Assembly: GCA_022772305.1 (NCBI GenBank)
Contig: JALFAQ010000058.1
Span: 34,646-98,645, forward strand
DNA from: Corynebacterium glucuronolyticum
GTDB lineage: Bacteria; Actinomycetota; Actinomycetes; Mycobacteriales; Mycobacteriaceae
Direction of reading: 5' to 3'
DNA: 64,000 nucleotides
Shown here: piece by piece, positions 1-8,937 of the stretch
Position numbering within the stretch: position 1 is the first letter of the stretch
Layout of the letters: each line of letters begins with the position of its first letter
Notes under the pieces: model-generated
Told to the model about the DNA's origin: nothing
The model's database searches: none
The model's input: the letters and a program-made list of their open reading frames with translations, nothing else
Position numbers and translations under genes: made by a program

Positions 1-1
1 C

Positions 2-3000
2 GTTAAGGAACTACTCGTCAACACTCCTGGCACAGACATCAACGACAACTGTGGGTGGGTTCCTCGTGGCGAGGTCATCGGGGGGATGACTTCCGGAATG
101 AGCCACCTCCACGCGGATATGCACGAGGTGGACAACGCAGCGGCTGAATGCGCCCGGATCATTGCTTCTGTGCACGGGGATACGAAGAAGATTACCGCTC
201 ACAAAGATGAACTCATTGCGGCTATGAACAAAACGTCACGCCCGTACTTCGGTGACCTGTCTTCGATGACCTATGCCGATGTCGTCCGCCGTTACGTAGA
301 GCTGGATTACCCCTACGTTGATCCCTCGTGGCAACAGCGGATGCAGGATCTCCTCCAGCGCTTTGAAGCCCGTCTAGCAAAGGAAGAGCGGGGTGATGTG
401 TACACCCTGTTCGCTGACCTTTCTTCCGTGGACGATGCCCCGGCTGCTGCTCAGAAATTCCTCGATGCCTACCCACAGGCCGAAGACACCACGATTACAC
501 CGGTCGATGAGGCGTGGTTTGTTAACCTCTCCCGCAAATACCCGAAGCCGACCGGCTATGTCCCGGCTCTCGATGAGGACCTTCTGCGCTGGTGGGGACA
601 AGACTGCCTGTGGCAATCCCAGGACGATCGCTACGCGGCTGATAGCGTGCGTGTCATCCCCGGTCCGGTCTCTGTCGGCTTTGTCACCACGATGAACGAG
701 CCCATTGCTACCATTCTTGCCCGTTACGAGGACACCGCTGCACACGTTTTGGAAGACGAGGGTTGTACGCCTACTGCGCGTGTCAGCAGGCGCGCCAACA
801 GTGAGATTGAGCAGGGGACTGGCGGTCATTCTCATGGCGCTGCCTCGGCAACTTCACTTCCTGCTGAACGTCTCCGGGCGCAGCCACTCAGCATGGATTC
901 GGTTTCCGATGAGGGTGGGCGCCACCGAATGAACCAGGAAAACTCCGATGTCCTCTCGCATGCGGAAACAGAATCGGAGTTTTCTCAATCCGAGATAACT
1001 GTCAATCAACCGTGCGCGACTATCACAGAAGCGATCATCGCAAGCCCCGTTATCAGTTGGATGGGCGCGCTGATGACCAATCCTACCCGTGTCGTAGATG
1101 AAGCCGGCTGGGTGCTTACCCATGAAGGCGAAGAGTCGTGGACACTACGTATCACCTTGGACACAGCGTGGGACAACACCAAGGTGGACACGCACGCCGT
1201 CCGCAAGCTCGACATTCCCTTGACCGTCGACGCATCCATTAACACTGGTGGTTGCCCTGTTGTCGATGCAACACGCCTTTCCACGACGATGTTTGACCTG
1301 CTAGAAGGAATTGCTGGTGTCGGTGGTGTCTCCGCACAGGGGGATACGATCGCTGAGCTGCCCGCCATTGTGAGTTCTACACGCTCCGAATTCGGCGAGG
1401 CGCACTACACCTTCACGTGCGCACGCCAGATCGGAGTCACGCACGGGTCTACGACGGGTGCAGCTTTGGGGGATGACCAGCAAGCAATCGTCACCGATGC
1501 GATCCTCGGGCCCTGCTGGCCAGCAATTTATGCTGCACTCGGTTCTGGCCGTGTCGACGGTATGCCGGTAATTGAAGGACTACTCCAAGCAGTTCACCTC
1601 GACCATTCGGCACTCGTGCACGTACCCCTAGAAAGTCTGCTCGGTCAGACGATTTCTGTTATCTCCTGGGCAGATTCCATCGAAGAATCGCGCAGTGGCC
1701 GTGTAGTCACCGTCAAGCTGCAGCTATTCGCAGATGAACGAGATGCCGGTACCGAGAACGGGGTGGACTCGCCAGTCATCGAATTCGTTGAGCGCTTCGC
1801 CATTCGCGGACGTGCGTTCGGAACACAGGCACCGAAGGAACCCGCCGTGGCCGGTGGAACCACGGCAGAATTCACCGATACGCCACGCTCGCACCTGGGT
1901 AGCTACACGGTCACCGCACCGTCTGAGATGACACCGTTCGCCTGGGCATCCGGTGATTTCAACCCGATCCACACCTCGCACCGCGCCGCACGCGTAGCAG
2001 GCCTCACCGCACCACTCGTCCACGGCATGTGGCTCTCTGCGACAGCCCAGCACGCTGCGGAAGCAGCTGTGGGCTCAACTCTGACAGGCTGGACCTACCG
2101 GATGTTCTCCATGGTCGCCTTGAACGACACCGTGGACATCAGCGTCGATCGCATTGGTGCCGTCACCGGCGGAGGACTCCTTATCGAGGTGACCTGCACA
2201 ATTGACGGAACACTCGTGTCGCAGGCAACCGCTGTCACGGCTGCCCCGCGCACCGCGTACGTCTATCCGGGCCAGGGCATCCAGTCCAAGGGCATGGGCA
2301 TGCAGGAGCGGACGTCGTCTCGCGCTGCGGCTGCTGTTTGGGAGCGCGCCGATGCCGTCACGCGCGAGCGCCTGGGCTTCTCCGTTATTTCCATCGTCCG
2401 CGATAACCCGACCGAGGTTGTCGCCGGTGGAGTGACCTATCGCCACCCGAAGGGCGTCCTCAACCTCACCCAGTTCACCCAGGTCTGCCTCGCCACGCTG
2501 GCCCTTGCCCAAACTGCGCAGCTGAAGGAAACTGGCGTCTATGTACCGGGAGCTTACTTCGCCGGCCACTCTCTTGGCGAATACACCGCTCTCGCAGCAT
2601 ATGCCGGGGTCATCGATCCGGATATCGTCCTCGAGCTCGTGTTCCAACGCGGGCTGACGATGCACCATCTCGTGCCTCGTGATGCGGAGGGGAACTCCAA
2701 CTACCTGCTCGGTGCTCTTCGTCCGAACCAGTTCGGTGTGGGCGATGCCGATGTTGCTGACTACGTCGCACGTGCTGCCGAAGAATCCGGTGAAATGTTG
2801 GAGATCGTAAACTACAACCTCCGCGATCAGCAGTATGCCGTGGCTGGCACCATTGCTGGTATCGAGGCGTTGAAGGAGGATTCTTCGTGCCGTGCTCGTG
2901 AAGCCGGTGGTAAGAGCCCGTTCATGCTCGTTCCCGGAATCGACGTGCCCTTCCACTCCCGCGTGCTCCGCAACGGCGTTGATGATTTCCGCGAGAAGCT

Positions 3001-6000
3001 GGATGCGCTACTGCCTCACGATATCGACCCCGATATCCTCATCGGTCACTACATTCCGAACCTTGTGGCCAAGCCCTTTGCTTTGACGGAGGACTTCCGT
3101 CGCAGCGTGCTGGATGTGGCCCCCTCGACCATCGTGGAAAAACTCGATCTCGAAAACGGTGACCGTGAAGAGGTGACCCGCAGCCTGCTCATCGAACTGC
3201 TGGCATGGCAATTCGCTTCTCCCGTGCGCTGGATCGAAACGCAGGAGTTCCTGCTGTCCCGCCAGGCAGGCCTTGACCAGTATGTTGAGGTCGGTCTCGG
3301 CGCTGCGCCGACGCTCACGAATTTGGCGACCAAGACGCTGCGTCTACCGGGCTTCCCCGCTTCGGACGTGGTGCTGCGCAACGTGCAGCGAGATGCAGCC
3401 TACGTCTTCTTCACGGATGTCACCGAGCGTGAACGTCCTGCTGAGCAGCACGCTGTATCGAACGACTCCGCCCAGCACGCTGGAGCTGGCGCATCGTCGG
3501 CACCGGCAAGCGGAAAGCTAGCTTCGGCAGAGGCCGCACCTGCTGCAGAGGCGACACAACCAGAAGCACCTGCCAAGTCCGCTAAGCCGGCTACACCTGC
3601 AGGAAATCCCGCAGCTACCGCGAACACCCAGCCACTTCCCTTTACCGCTGGCCACGCCATCCGCGCTCTGCTTGCGCAGGCCAACAAGATGCGTCTTGAC
3701 CAGGTCGGTGACGCAGACACCATCGGCACCTTGACTAGCGGCGTGTCCTCTCGCTTGAACCAGCAGCTCATGGACATGTCTGCGGAACTGTCGTTGCCTG
3801 CCGTTGAGGGTGCGTCGGAGGCTGACATTAAGACGCTGACCGGTACGGTCAACGCAGCAGCGAAGAACTACCAGCCGTTCGGCGAGGTCCTGGGCAAGTT
3901 TGTTAAGGATCAGGTGCGTAGTGTCTTTGGGCCGGCCGGTGCAAAGTTGGACGACATTGCCCAGCGTGTCACCACCGTGTGGGCTCTTCCCGCAGGCTGG
4001 GATGCGCATGTCACCATCGCTTTGGCTCTTGGTACTCGTTCCGGCACGTCCGCTCGTGGTGGCGATCTCGCTACTGTGGGTACCGTTGCTACCAGTACAG
4101 ACGAGGTCAACGAGCTTATCGACGCTGCCATCGCTCAGGTTGCTTCTGACAATGGTGTCACCGTCGCTCCGCCTGCGAGCGGTGAAACAGGTGGCCAGGT
4201 AGTTGATTCCGGAGCGCTCAACGATCTTGCAGAGAAGATCCTTGGTGCTCAGGGAATTCTGGCTGAGTCTGCCCACCACGTCCTCAAGGCTCTCGGTCAC
4301 GAGGTAGCAACTGCTCCAGCAGATGCTGATGATTCCGCTGAACTCGTAGCTACCGTCGCCGCGGAGGCAGGCTCGGACTGGGCTCGTCGCGTCATTCCGG
4401 CCTTCGACGAAGACAAGGTTGTGCTTTTCGACGACCGGTGGGCCTCTGCCCGTGAGGACATCGCAAGGATCGCCGTCGGTGAACCAATTCCTGAAACCGC
4501 ATCCTTCATCGGTACCGGCGAAGATGTGGCCGCCATTGCTGATTGGCATGGCTTGAGTGATGTGGCAAAGGCTGCGCGTACAGAAGACTCCGGTGAATTC
4601 GTCGGTTCTGTTGCCGTCGTGACGGGTGTATCTCCGCATTCCATCGCCTCCGGGGTTGCCGCTGAATTGCTATCGCGCGGCGCCACCGTGATCGCAACCT
4701 CTTCTCGCGTCACTCCGGAACGCACCGAATGGGCACGTAACCTCTACCGCGATTACGCCTCCGGTGCGGCAGCGCTGTGGCTTGTCCCGGCAAACCTGGC
4801 TTCCTACCGTGACATCGATGCGCTGTCCGAATGGATCGGAAACGAGCGCTTCGTCACCGTCGGGTCCACCAAGAAGAAAGTGAAGGATGCGTGGATCCCG
4901 GATCTGCTCTTCCCGTTTGCTGCACCTCCTGTACGTGGATACCTCACGGATGCCGGCACCGGCAGCGAGTTTGAATCCCGTGTTTTGCTGTGGGGTGTCG
5001 AGCGACTCATCGGCGGGCTCAGCGCGCTGGGGGAGACGATAGATGTCAACCACCGCTTGCACGTGGTTCTTCCAGGTTCTCCCAACCGCGGTACCTTTGG
5101 CGGCGACGGCTCGTACGGTGAAGTAAAGGCTGCCTTCGATGCCATCGCTAACAAGTGGGCAGTCGAGCCCTTCGGCAAGCGCACCACTCTCGCCCATCCA
5201 CGCATCGGTTGGGTGAAATCAACCAACCTGATGGGGCATAATGACCGCCTCGTTGACGTTGCCGAACGTCACGGCGTGCACGTCTGGACTCCAGAGACAA
5301 TCGCCAAGGAACTCGTGGGGTTGTGCAGCGAAAAGTCCCGCGAGGAAGCACACAATCATCCGCTCGAGGCTGATCTGACCGGTGGCCTCGCAGGTGTGTC
5401 CCTTCCGGAGATTGCTGCGGAGGCAGAAGCAGAAGTCGCGCGCCGGGACGCGGAAAAGAGCGAAAGTGAAGTCCACAGCCCATCCGCTGCCACCGGCAAC
5501 GTCCACGATGATGAGCAGCGCGTTGCGGCGATCCCTGCGCTTCCCACTCCGCATACACGTCACCAGCCAACCAACCGCGATGTGCCCTGGACCGGAGAAG
5601 TCACGACACCGCTGGAGGACATGGTGGTCATCGTGGGGCTCGGAGAGGTGTCTCCGTGGGGCTCGGGGCGCACGCGCTTCGAAGCGGAATACGGCATCAA
5701 CCATCTCGGCGATGTCGACCTCACCCCGGCTGGTGTCACGGAACTTGCCTGGATGATGGGTCTCATTACGTGGGGCGACAACCCCACTCCTGGGTGGTAC
5801 GACGAGGAAGGTGCCGCCGTCGCGGAAGCAGATATCTATGATCGCTTCCACGATGAAGTGGTTGCCCGCTGTGGTGTTCGCCCGTTTGCCGATGACGGCC
5901 CCATCGCCGATGGTGCCTCGGGCAAGGAAGTTCAGTTCTTCCTGGAAAAGGACATCACCTTCACCGTGGATGACTTGGAAACGGCTCAAACCTACCTCGC

Positions 6001-7501
6001 TGCGGACCCGACCTTTACCAGCATCAGCGTGGATGCAGACGGATCCATCCGCGTTACCCGACGCGCCGGTGCTACCTCACGCGTTCCCAAGAAGGCCACC
6101 CTTGCGCGCGCAGTCGGTGGACAGATTCCGGATGGCTTCGACCCGCAGAAGTGGGGCATCCCCACGAGTCTCACGGAGTCAATCGACCGAATCGCCGTAT
6201 GGAATCTCGTCGCTACCGTTGACGCGTTCCTTTCTGCCGGCTTTGAGCCTGCAGAGCTCCTCCAGGCCGTACACCCGGCCGATGTAGCAACTACGCAGGG
6301 CACAGGCTTTGGCGGGATGAGCTCCATGCGGAAGCTCTTCCTTGACCGCTTCTTGGACGCAGACATCCCCTCGGATATCCTCCAAGAGACGCTGCCCAAC
6401 GTGGTCGCTGCCCACACCATGCAGACCTACGTCGGCGGCTACGGATCAATGATTCACCCCATCGGCGCATGTGCAACAGCCGCCGTATCGGTAGAAGAGG
6501 GGTTGGACAAGATTGCTCTGGGTAAAGCGGATGTGGTTATTGCAGGTGGTATTGACGATATTTCCGTCGAATCCATTCAGGGCTTTGCCATGATGAATGC
6601 CACTGCGGATTCCGAGGTCATGGCTGCGAAGGGAATCGATCCCCGTTTCTACTCTCGTGCCAACGATCGGCGTCGCGGAGGGTTCGTGGAGAGCGCTGGT
6701 GGCGGAACGGTCATCCTCGCTCGTGGCACCATCGCTCGTGACCTGGGCCTACCGGTTCAGGCTGTGGTGGCTTTCGCGCAGTCCAACGGCGATGGCGCGC
6801 ACACGTCCATCCCGGCTCCCGGTTTGGGTGCATTGGCTACGGCTCGTGGTGGCAAGCGTTCCCGCCTGGCGCGCGCACTAGCCGGCCTCGGCGTTGGGGC
6901 AGATGACGTGTCGGTGATCTCCAAGCACGACACGTCTACCAACGCCAACGATCCGAATGAGACGTGCCTGCACACCTACATTGCAGAGGCGTTGGGCCGA
7001 AGCGAGGGCAACCCGCAATACGTGATCAGCCAAAAGACTTTGACTGGCCACGCTAAGGGTGGTGCAGCAGTCTTCCAGATTGGTGGCATCGTCGACGTAT
7101 TCGCAACCGGACGTATTCCCGGCAACGCCGCACTGACGTGTGTGGATCCGGAGATGAAGGATGGTACGTGGCTCACGTGGCTGACCAAGCCATTACAGCT
7201 CGCTGAGGCTCCGAAGGCGGCTCTGCTCACCTCCCTTGGATTCGGTCACGTGTCTGGCCTTGTCGCTCTCGTACACCCGGCAGCTTTCGCTGCAGCTGTC
7301 GATGACCCGGCGTGGGAGAAGCGTGCGAATGCCCGTCTTGCTGCAGGTGAACGCAGATTGGTGAAGGGAATGCTGGGCAAACAGCAGCTCTTCCAGGGCG
7401 TGGAGAACCGCAGGTTCCAGGAGGGTGATGTCATCTCCGAAAAGGAGAAGACCATGCTTCTCGATCCGGACGCTCGCCTGGGCGCCGAGGGGTGGTTCTA
7501 G
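2..7501 (+). CDS. fas: Type I fatty-acid synthase, 5' end outside window
   Basis: Multifunctional cytosolic synthase making acyl-CoAs by de novo elongation. The frame is open from base 2, so the first ~500 of about 3,000 residues lie upstream. The visible order matches bacterial FAS-I: the end of the enoyl-reductase region; a MaoC-like dehydratase (DFNPIH near 1955); the malonyl/palmitoyl transferase with GHSLGE and its nucleophile Ser codon at 2570-2572; an Ala/Pro-rich linker (about 3430-3640); the ACP with the GVSSRLNQ site at 3740-3763, one Ser of which should carry phosphopantetheine; a Rossmann-type ketoreductase (VVTGVSPHSIASG near 4615); and the ketosynthase with its active Cys in PIGACATAA (codon 6470-6472). 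All visible catalytic motifs are intact. acpS follows 188 nt downstream, the usual pairing. Whether it corresponds to FasA or FasB of C. glutamicum cannot be told here. Family call very secure. Confidence 0.97.
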   Translation, partial: VKELLVNTPGTDINDNCGWVPRGEVIGGMTSGMSHLHADMHEVDNAAAECARIIASVHGDTKKITAHKDELIAAMNKTSRPYFGDLSSMTYADVVRRYVELDYPYVDPSWQQRMQDLLQRFEARLAKEERGDVYTLFADLSSVDDAPAAAQKFLDAYPQAEDTTITPVDEAWFVNLSRKYPKPTGYVPALDEDLLRWWGQDCLWQSQDDRYAADSVRVIPGPVSVGFVTTMNEPIATILARYEDTAAHVLEDEGCTPTARVSRRANSEIEQGTGGHSHGAASATSLPAERLRAQPLSMDSVSDEGGRHRMNQENSDVLSHAETESEFSQSEITVNQPCATITEAIIASPVISWMGALMTNPTRVVDEAGWVLTHEGEESWTLRITLDTAWDNTKVDTHAVRKLDIPLTVDASINTGGCPVVDATRLSTTMFDLLEGIAGVGGVSAQGDTIAELPAIVSSTRSEFGEAHYTFTCARQIGVTHGSTTGAALGDDQQAIVTDAILGPCWPAIYAALGSGRVDGMPVIEGLLQAVHLDHSALVHVPLESLLGQTISVISWADSIEESRSGRVVTVKLQLFADERDAGTENGVDSPVIEFVERFAIRGRAFGTQAPKEPAVAGGTTAEFTDTPRSHLGSYTVTAPSEMTPFAWASGDFNPIHTSHRAARVAGLTAPLVHGMWLSATAQHAAEAAVGSTLTGWTYRMFSMVALNDTVDISVDRIGAVTGGGLLIEVTCTIDGTLVSQATAVTAAPRTAYVYPGQGIQSKGMGMQERTSSRAAAAVWERADAVTRERLGFSVISIVRDNPTEVVAGGVTYRHPKGVLNLTQFTQVCLATLALAQTAQLKETGVYVPGAYFAGHSLGEYTALAAYAGVIDPDIVLELVFQRGLTMHHLVPRDAEGNSNYLLGALRPNQFGVGDADVADYVARAAEESGEMLEIVNYNLRDQQYAVAGTIAGIEALKEDSSCRAREAGGKSPFMLVPGIDVPFHSRVLRNGVDDFREKLDALLPHDIDPDILIGHYIPNLVAKPFALTEDFRRSVLDVAPSTIVEKLDLENGDREEVTRSLLIELLAWQFASPVRWIETQEFLLSRQAGLDQYVEVGLGAAPTLTNLATKTLRLPGFPASDVVLRNVQRDAAYVFFTDVTERERPAEQHAVSNDSAQHAGAGASSAPASGKLASAEAAPAAEATQPEAPAKSAKPATPAGNPAATANTQPLPFTAGHAIRALLAQANKMRLDQVGDADTIGTLTSGVSSRLNQQLMDMSAELSLPAVEGASEADIKTLTGTVNAAAKNYQPFGEVLGKFVKDQVRSVFGPAGAKLDDIAQRVTTVWALPAGWDAHVTIALALGTRSGTSARGGDLATVGTVATSTDEVNELIDAAIAQVASDNGVTVAPPASGETGGQVVDSGALNDLAEKILGAQGILAESAHHVLKALGHEVATAPADADDSAELVATVAAEAGSDWARRVIPAFDEDKVVLFDDRWASAREDIARIAVGEPIPETASFIGTGEDVAAIADWHGLSDVAKAARTEDSGEFVGSVAVVTGVSPHSIASGVAAELLSRGATVIATSSRVTPERTEWARNLYRDYASGAAALWLVPANLASYRDIDALSEWIGNERFVTVGSTKKKVKDAWIPDLLFPFAAPPVRGYLTDAGTGSEFESRVLLWGVERLIGGLSALGETIDVNHRLHVVLPGSPNRGTFGGDGSYGEVKAAFDAIANKWAVEPFGKRTTLAHPRIGWVKSTNLMGHNDRLVDVAERHGVHVWTPETIAKELVGLCSEKSREEAHNHPLEADLTGGLAGVSLPEIAAEAEAEVARRDAEKSESEVHSPSAATGNVHDDEQRVAAIPALPTPHTRHQPTNRDVPWTGEVTTPLEDMVVIVGLGEVSPWGSGRTRFEAEYGINHLGDVDLTPAGVTELAWMMGLITWGDNPTPGWYDEEGAAVAEADIYDRFHDEVVARCGVRPFADDGPIADGASGKEVQFFLEKDITFTVDDLETAQTYLAADPTFTSISVDADGSIRVTRRAGATSRVPKKATLARAVGGQIPDGFDPQKWGIPTSLTESIDRIAVWNLVATVDAFLSAGFEPAELLQAVHPADVATTQGTGFGGMSSMRKLFLDRFLDADIPSDILQETLPNVVAAHTMQTYVGGYGSMIHPIGACATAAVSVEEGLDKIALGKADVVIAGGIDDISVESIQGFAMMNATADSEVMAAKGIDPRFYSRANDRRRGGFVESAGGGTVILARGTIARDLGLPVQAVVAFAQSNGDGAHTSIPAPGLGALATARGGKRSRLARALAGLGVGADDVSVISKHDTSTNANDPNETCLHTYIAEALGRSEGNPQYVISQKTLTGHAKGGAAVFQIGGIVDVFATGRIPGNAALTCVDPEMKDGTWLTWLTKPLQLAEAPKAALLTSLGFGHVSGLVALVHPAAFAAAVDDPAWEKRANARLAAGERRLVKGMLGKQQLFQGVENRRFQEGDVISEKEKTMLLDPDARLGAEGWF

Positions 7502-7516
7502 GAAGTAGGAATTCCA

Positions 7517-7583
7517 GCAAGCTAGAGCCTAGCGGTGGTGTACTGCTCTTTACCGGGGTGGTTCTTGCTAGCTCTAGGCTTGC
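7517..7583. repeat. Imperfect inverted repeat between fas and acpS
   Basis: Bases 7517-7532 and 7568-7583 are near-complementary 16-nt arms around CTAGAGC, with small bulges and a ~35-nt loop. No T-run follows, so it may be an mRNA processing or stability element rather than a terminator. Function not established. Confidence 0.4.
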
Positions 7584-7689
7584 AGAGCCTGAAGGTTAGC
7601 AACGGCAACTGCAACCAATCGTCAGCGTCGTGGCAAACAAAATGTGGCCGGCACAAGAACGAGAAAAATGTGAACGGAGGATTTCGTAG

Positions 7690-8163
7690 ATGAGCGAGCG
7701 TGTGCCCACTCAGGTTCCTGAGTCTGCTGCGGGAGATATACCTGCGGTAGGGGTGGACCTCGTTTATCTTCCCAGTTTCCGTGAGCAATGGAACACTCCG
7801 GGGACGACGATGGCGACGTTCTTTACTACCTACGAAAAGCGGCAAGCTCGCAAGCGGGCAGCGATTAGTGGCGATGTGATCCAGCATCTGGCTGCGCGCT
7901 GGGCAGCCAAAGAGGCGTTCATCAAGGCGTGGGGTGCAATCATCTCACCTGCGCCGCCACTGATTGCGCCGGAGCTCGTGGTTTGGTCGGACATCGAAGT
8001 TCGCTGCGATAACTTTGGTCGCCCGACGCTGCATCTACATGGAGACATTGAGCGCCTTGCAGGTACAGGCATGACATCGTCCGTGTCACTGTCCCATGAT
8101 GGGGACTATGCCATCGCTATGGTGTCCCTTGCCCAACCCGACCCACCGCACCATGGGGTATGA
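7690..8163 (+). CDS. acpS: Holo-[acyl-carrier-protein] synthase (AcpS)
   Basis: Transfers 4'-phosphopantetheine from CoA to the ACP serine of the synthase encoded just upstream. 157 residues, slightly longer than the ~120-residue free-standing AcpS of enterobacteria. The Mg-binding Asp is in GVDLVYLP (residues ~20-27) and the catalytic Glu and Lys are in AARWAAKEAFIKAWG. The C-terminal strand SHDGDYAIAMVSL is typical. The ATG has a good Shine-Dalgarno (CGGAGG at 7675-7680, spacing 9). It is probably co-transcribed with fas; a hairpin at 8226-8254 ends the unit. In this family the enzyme is specific for the type I synthase, which the gene order supports. Confidence 0.93.
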   Translation: MSERVPTQVPESAAGDIPAVGVDLVYLPSFREQWNTPGTTMATFFTTYEKRQARKRAAISGDVIQHLAARWAAKEAFIKAWGAIISPAPPLIAPELVVWSDIEVRCDNFGRPTLHLHGDIERLAGTGMTSSVSLSHDGDYAIAMVSLAQPDPPHHGV

Positions 8164-8225
8164 GAAAAAAGACCGGTAAAACGGGACCGATAGTGGAAGC
8201 CGAACCGATAGTGCAAATGTAGTGG

Positions 8226-8260
8226 GTAGCCAGGCTGTACGGCAGCCTGGCTACATTTCT
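8226..8260 (+). terminator. Terminator after fas-acpS
   Basis: Perfect 12-bp stem (8226-8237 with 8243-8254) around a 5-nt loop, followed by a weak T-stretch (ATTTCT). It lies 63 bp after the acpS stop. Confidence 0.65.
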
Positions 8261-8296
8261 GCACTGTCGCCTTGACCCCAGGTTAGAAGGGGTGCA

Positions 8297-8331
8297 AACA
8301 AAAACCGCGTCAGGTGAAAATCTGACGCGGT
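8297..8331 (-). terminator. Terminator of the minus-strand small-protein gene
   Basis: Perfect 10-bp stem (8304-8313 with 8322-8331). Read on the minus strand it is followed by TTTTTGTTT, a classic intrinsic terminator. It faces the gene ending at 8425 and argues that this gene is really transcribed. Confidence 0.75.
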
Positions 8332-8424
8332 GTGTTCTTCACTTCGGCTGGGGTAGAGCTTGTTGCTCAATCTCAGCTTTGTCGTCAGCCTTACTAGCCG
8401 AGGCTGACATATTGAGTGTATGTG

Positions 8425-8511
8425 TTAAGCGGGAACAGCCATGATGAGTACGGACTGGAACAGTACGCCAGCTGCCATCAGGCCACCGAGAATGTACGAC
8501 AGACGAGACAT
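8425..8511 (-). CDS. 28-residue single-span membrane protein
   Basis: Short gene starting ATG at 8511 and ending TAA at 8425-8427. The peptide begins MSRLSYILGGLM and ends VLIMAVPA: two basic/polar residues and then one hydrophobic stretch of about 20, so it should be a single-pass membrane peptide. Support comes from a strong Shine-Dalgarno (GGAGG at 8516-8520, spacing 4), a possible -10 box TATGTT at 8543-8538 (minus), a perfect inverted repeat at 8555-8571 where a repressor could sit, and a dedicated terminator at 8297-8331. I do not recognise the family. It could be a small stress peptide, a transporter partner or a toxin-like peptide; nothing in the sequence decides. Confidence 0.6.
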   Translation of the reverse strand: MSRLSYILGGLMAAGVLFQSVLIMAVPA

Positions 8512-8554
8512 TTTTCCTCCAGTAAAAGTTTCAAACCAACATAGTCGGGTAAGG

Positions 8555-8571
8555 GTTCAAAATGGTTGAAC
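8555..8571. promoter_or_regulatory. Palindromic operator candidate upstream of the small gene
   Basis: GTTCAA-N5-TTGAAC, perfect 6-bp arms. It lies 12 nt upstream of the candidate -10 (8543-8538) of the minus-strand 28-residue gene, where a bound regulator would cover the -35 region. Confidence 0.5.
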
Positions 8572-8635
8572 AATTTCCCGAGCCGAGAGGTAACCATACA
8601 CGTTTTTTCGTGCTTGTCTAGTCCTACTTTCTTGA

Positions 8636-8651
8636 GTCTTACCCGTAAGAC
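8636..8651. promoter_or_regulatory. 16-bp perfect palindrome
   Basis: GTCTTAC-CC-GTAAGAC in the divergent region between the small membrane-protein gene and purL. Symmetry and position suggest a dimeric regulator site; the regulator is unknown. Confidence 0.45.
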
Positions 8652-8937
8652 GAAATAAAAATAAGCAAAGTACAACCATGAATTAAAATGCTTAAGTTCG
8701 CTCGTAAATTAGCATTGTTTCGTGTTGAATAGTTGTCAGTTGCCAAAAATGTCAATTTAAACCTGTGAGTAAGGAACTAGTGATTTCCGGGCAAATCAGG
8801 ATGAACGATTGTCTTGTCTAAGATCACTGGTTGGGCAACTCTGTTATCTGGCACGGAACTACCGAGTGAGGTGCAGCTGGACTAGACTTACTGCGGAAGA
8901 ATAGCCAAATTTAATGCAAGGAAGGCCCCTCCATCTC

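Larger units (their letters stand above)
8512..8937. other. Intergenic control region between the small gene and purL
   Basis: 426 bp, AT-richer than its flanks. It holds the minus-strand promoter and operator of the small gene, a second palindrome GTCTTAC-CC-GTAAGAC at 8636-8651 (7-bp perfect arms), and a candidate purL -10 box TAGACT at 8883-8888, which would give purL a leader of about 40 nt. No further gene seen on either strand. Confidence 0.6.
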
